Positions 61,967-64,000 of a stretch of 64,000 nt of DNA are shown here, piece after piece (positions within the stretch are counted from its first letter, which is position 1; the number at the start of each line of letters is the position of its first letter). The position numbers and the translations under genes were made by a program. The stretch comes from Sphingomonas sp. KRR8 (GTDB lineage: Bacteria > Pseudomonadota > Alphaproteobacteria > Sphingomonadales > Sphingomonadaceae), in contig NZ_CP097462.1 of assembly GCF_023559245.1 (NCBI RefSeq), positions 1,860,001 to 1,924,000 of the forward strand, read 5' to 3'. The notes under the pieces are model-generated. The model made no database searches, was not told where the DNA came from, and worked only from the letters and a program-made list of their open reading frames with translations.

Positions 61967-62488
61967 TCAGGCGGCGTCGTTGACCGCTTCGCCTGGCGAC
62001 AGGATCGGCTCAGGCCGCCGGTAGCCATTGCCTTCTTGATCCATCCACATCAGCTCGCCGAGGCCGAGTTCGCGCCCGTCGTGAGCGTGAATGGCGATTT
62101 TCGCGATGGGCTTTCCATCGCGCACGTCAGCGACGATTCGGTCGTTGGCTCCGTGACCCCACTCAAGCCCCCACTGACGTAGCGCCAGCACCACGGGCAG
62201 CAGCGCCTCACCTTTTGCAGTAAGCGAATAGATGACCTTGCGGCGATCCCCGGGGTCGGCCGCGCGCCGCAGGATTCCACCCGCAACCAGCTTTGCGAGG
62301 CGGTCCGACAGGATGTTTCGAGCAATTCCCAGGCAGGACTGGAATTCCTCGAAGTGCTGCAGGCCATTCAGGGCGCCGCGAACGATCAGGAACGCCCAGC
62401 GTTCGCCAACCAGATCGATGGAGCTGGGCAGCGGACATCGTAGCGCCGCCGCCTTGAAGGCTTCGATCTGCTTATTATCCCGAGGCAA
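61967..62488 (-). CDS. HxlR-type transcriptional regulator
   Basis: A 173-residue regulator. The HxlR winged helix covers about residues 15-110: RCPLPSSIDLVGERWAFLIV, ALNGLQHFEEFQSCLGIARN, ILSDRLAKLVAGGIL, YSLTAKGEALLPVVLAL. A short C-terminal part (DRIVADVRDGKPIAKIAIHA) follows. It is convergent with rpoZ and divergent from rsh, so the usual rpoZ-rsh neighbours are split by it. Target unknown. Confidence 0.92.
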   Translation of the reverse strand: MPRDNKQIEAFKAAALRCPLPSSIDLVGERWAFLIVRGALNGLQHFEEFQSCLGIARNILSDRLAKLVAGGILRRAADPGDRRKVIYSLTAKGEALLPVVLALRQWGLEWGHGANDRIVADVRDGKPIAKIAIHAHDGRELGLGELMWMDQEGNGYRRPEPILSPGEAVNDAA

Positions 62489-62612
62489 AACTCACCCCTT
62501 TCATTCGGCCTGCAAAAAGAAGCACATATCGGGGCGTATGAACAGGGTGTAAGCCACGCCGACAGTAAGCCATCGCGCTGCCTCTCGGCATTTCGCACTT
62601 GCAACAGCGGCA

Positions 62613-64000
62613 ATGCTCGCCCCACATGGCGATGTGCTTCGCCAATATGAGCTGGTTGAACGGGTTCGCGCCTATGATCCCGACGCCGATGAAGGGCTGA
62701 TCAACCGCGCCTACGTCTTCTCAATGAAGGCGCACGGCGCGCAGACGCGCGCCTCGGGCGATCCCTACTTCAGCCATCCGATTGAAGTGGCGGGCATCCT
62801 TACGGACCTGAAGCTGGACGACGAGACCATCGTCACCGGCATTCTCCACGACACGATTGAAGACACGGTCGCGACCACCGAGGAAATCGAACGATTGTTC
62901 GGCGGCAATGTCGCGCGGCTGGTCGACGGCGTGACCAAATTGTCCAAGATCGAAGCGCAGTCCGAGAACGAACGCGCGGCCGAGAACCTCCGCAAGTTCC
63001 TGCTCGCCCTGTCCGATGATATCCGTGTGCTGCTGGTCAAGCTCGCCGACCGGCTGCACAACATGCGCACCCTCCACCACATCAAGTCGGAGGACAAGCG
63101 CCGGCGAATCGCCCGTGAGACGATGGATATCTATGCCCCGCTCGCCGAGCGGATCGGCATGTACGAGATCATGAACGAGATGCAGACGCTGGCCTTCCGG
63201 CAACTGGAGCCGGACGCCTACGCGTCGATTACCCGCCGGCTGGCCCAACTCCATGCCGAAGGTGGCGACGTGATTGGCCGTATCGGCTTGGGCCTGCAGC
63301 TGCACCTCGCCGACAATGGCCTCACCGCCGAGGTTACCGGCCGCGAGAAGCACCCCTACTCCATCTGGAAGAAGATGGCCGAGCGGCACATCAGCTTCGA
63401 GCAATTGTCCGATGTCATGGCGTTCCGCGTCATCGTCGACAGCGTCGAGGACTGTTATCGGGCGCTTGGCCTGATCCACCGCCGCTGGCCGATGGTGCCG
63501 GGCAGGTTCAAGGACTTCATCTCGACGCCAAAGCGGAACGGATATCGCTCTCTGCACAGCTCCGTCATCCACGACAGCAAGATGCGGATCGAAGTTCAGA
63601 TCCGCACCCGCGAGATGCATTTGCAGGCGGAAAAGGGTCTGGCTGCTCACTGGGCCTACAAGGAAGGCCGCCCGTCGGCCGACATCCGAGTGCCCTGGAT
63701 CGACGATCTGGTCGAGATCCTTGACCACGCCGATAGCCCCGAGGAGCTGCTCGAGCACACCCGGATGGCGATGTACCAGGATCGGATCTTCGCCTTCACC
63801 CCAAAGGGCGAGCTCATTCAGTTGCCCAAGGGCGCGACCCCGGTCGACTTCGCCTTTGCCGTCCACACCAAACTTGGAGACCAGACCGTCGGAGCCAAGG
63901 TCAATGGGCGGGTGGTTCCGCTTCGTACCCTGCTCGAGAATGGCGACCAGGTTGAGATCCTGACCAGCGACGCCCAGCACCCGCAGCCGAGCTGGCTGCG
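62613..64000 (+). CDS. rsh: RelA/SpoT-family (p)ppGpp synthetase/hydrolase (cut at 3' end)
   Basis: Bifunctional stringent-response enzyme. The hydrolase domain has FSHPIEVAGILTDLKLDDET and ILHDTIEDT (HD motif), then LADRLHNMRTL. The synthetase domain has YSIWKKMAERHI, FRVIVDSVEDCYRALGLIH and GRFKDFISTPKRNGYRSLHS; RFKD fits the RxKD charge motif of bifunctional enzymes rather than ExDD of RelA. EVQIRTREMH and AHWAYKEG follow, then the TGS domain (FAFTPKGELIQLPKGATPVD). ATG 62613 is chosen; GTG 62634 opens at the residue where many homologues begin (LRQYELVERV). The ACT region is outside the window. Confidence 0.95.
   Translation, partial: MLAPHGDVLRQYELVERVRAYDPDADEGLINRAYVFSMKAHGAQTRASGDPYFSHPIEVAGILTDLKLDDETIVTGILHDTIEDTVATTEEIERLFGGNVARLVDGVTKLSKIEAQSENERAAENLRKFLLALSDDIRVLLVKLADRLHNMRTLHHIKSEDKRRRIARETMDIYAPLAERIGMYEIMNEMQTLAFRQLEPDAYASITRRLAQLHAEGGDVIGRIGLGLQLHLADNGLTAEVTGREKHPYSIWKKMAERHISFEQLSDVMAFRVIVDSVEDCYRALGLIHRRWPMVPGRFKDFISTPKRNGYRSLHSSVIHDSKMRIEVQIRTREMHLQAEKGLAAHWAYKEGRPSADIRVPWIDDLVEILDHADSPEELLEHTRMAMYQDRIFAFTPKGELIQLPKGATPVDFAFAVHTKLGDQTVGAKVNGRVVPLRTLLENGDQVEILTSDAQHPQPSWL

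Noticed and set aside
1..64000. Prophage, insertion sequence or integrative element
   Set aside because: No integrase, transposase, phage structural, plasmid or conjugation gene was found; housekeeping genes run through the whole window.

Overview
The window is chromosomal DNA from a GC-rich alphaproteobacterium, most likely Sphingomonadales (Sphingomonas-like). This rests on overall gene content, on the alphaproteobacterial neighbourhoods xseA-DUF2093-purD and cobS-cobT with J-domain protein and BolA, on the TonB-dependent receptor style, and on two copies of the intergenic palindrome with core ATGTCCGC...GCGGACAT that I associate with sphingomonad genomes. No phage, insertion sequence, CRISPR array, plasmid gene or rRNA was seen. 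Genes are densely packed on both strands and many start or stop codons overlap.

Region by region. 1-7.5 kb: a TonB-dependent receptor flanked by a TPR-sulfotransferase (cut by the window start) and by a TPR/2-oxoglutarate oxygenase. 7.5-15 kb: DUF2093, xseA, purD, three small coupled genes, a CNNM/CorC-type transporter, tadA, rpmB and a phytase-like esterase. 15-24 kb: cobT-cobS and, further on, a J-domain protein and bolA, separated by an HxlR regulator and a divergent, tightly overlapping seven-gene run (three VOC proteins, two GSTs, DUF1428, a RibD-C/DHFR-like protein). 24-32 kb: pirin, a LOV-histidine kinase-receiver photoreceptor, an alpha/beta hydrolase, nusB, thiL and a proton-pumping pyrophosphatase. 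31.6-34.5 kb: the least conventional stretch, with dispersed palindromes around a His-rich outer-membrane protein, a cold-shock gene, a three-ORF run of unknown small proteins, and a 24-bp direct repeat in front of infA.

34.5-42 kb: infA-maf-RNase E/G-yacG-tRNA-Phe, a FixL/FixJ-like oxygen-sensing pair whose PAS domain keeps the heme ligand, an SMP-30 lactonase, a UV damage endonuclease and a DHH phosphoesterase. 42-50 kb: OsmC, nhaA, a histone-deacetylase-like enzyme, lysA, etfBA, sucC (with no sucD beside it) and dinB. 50-64 kb: carD, two tandem DUF2807 exported proteins, mgtE, a cyclophilin, an SDR, a Cdc48-type double AAA ATPase, an MFS transporter, a phospholipid methyltransferase-like and a phospholipase D-like enzyme, rpoZ, a second HxlR regulator and the RelA/SpoT homologue rsh, cut by the window end.

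Common themes are sensing of light and oxygen, repair of UV and replication damage, membrane and cation homeostasis, and small-molecule detoxification. The best candidates for undescribed biology are the HxlR/VOC/GST operon inserted between cobS and the J-domain gene, the three-small-ORF unit at 33.3-34.1 kb, and the receptor/sulfotransferase/oxygenase module at the left end. None can be given a function from sequence alone.
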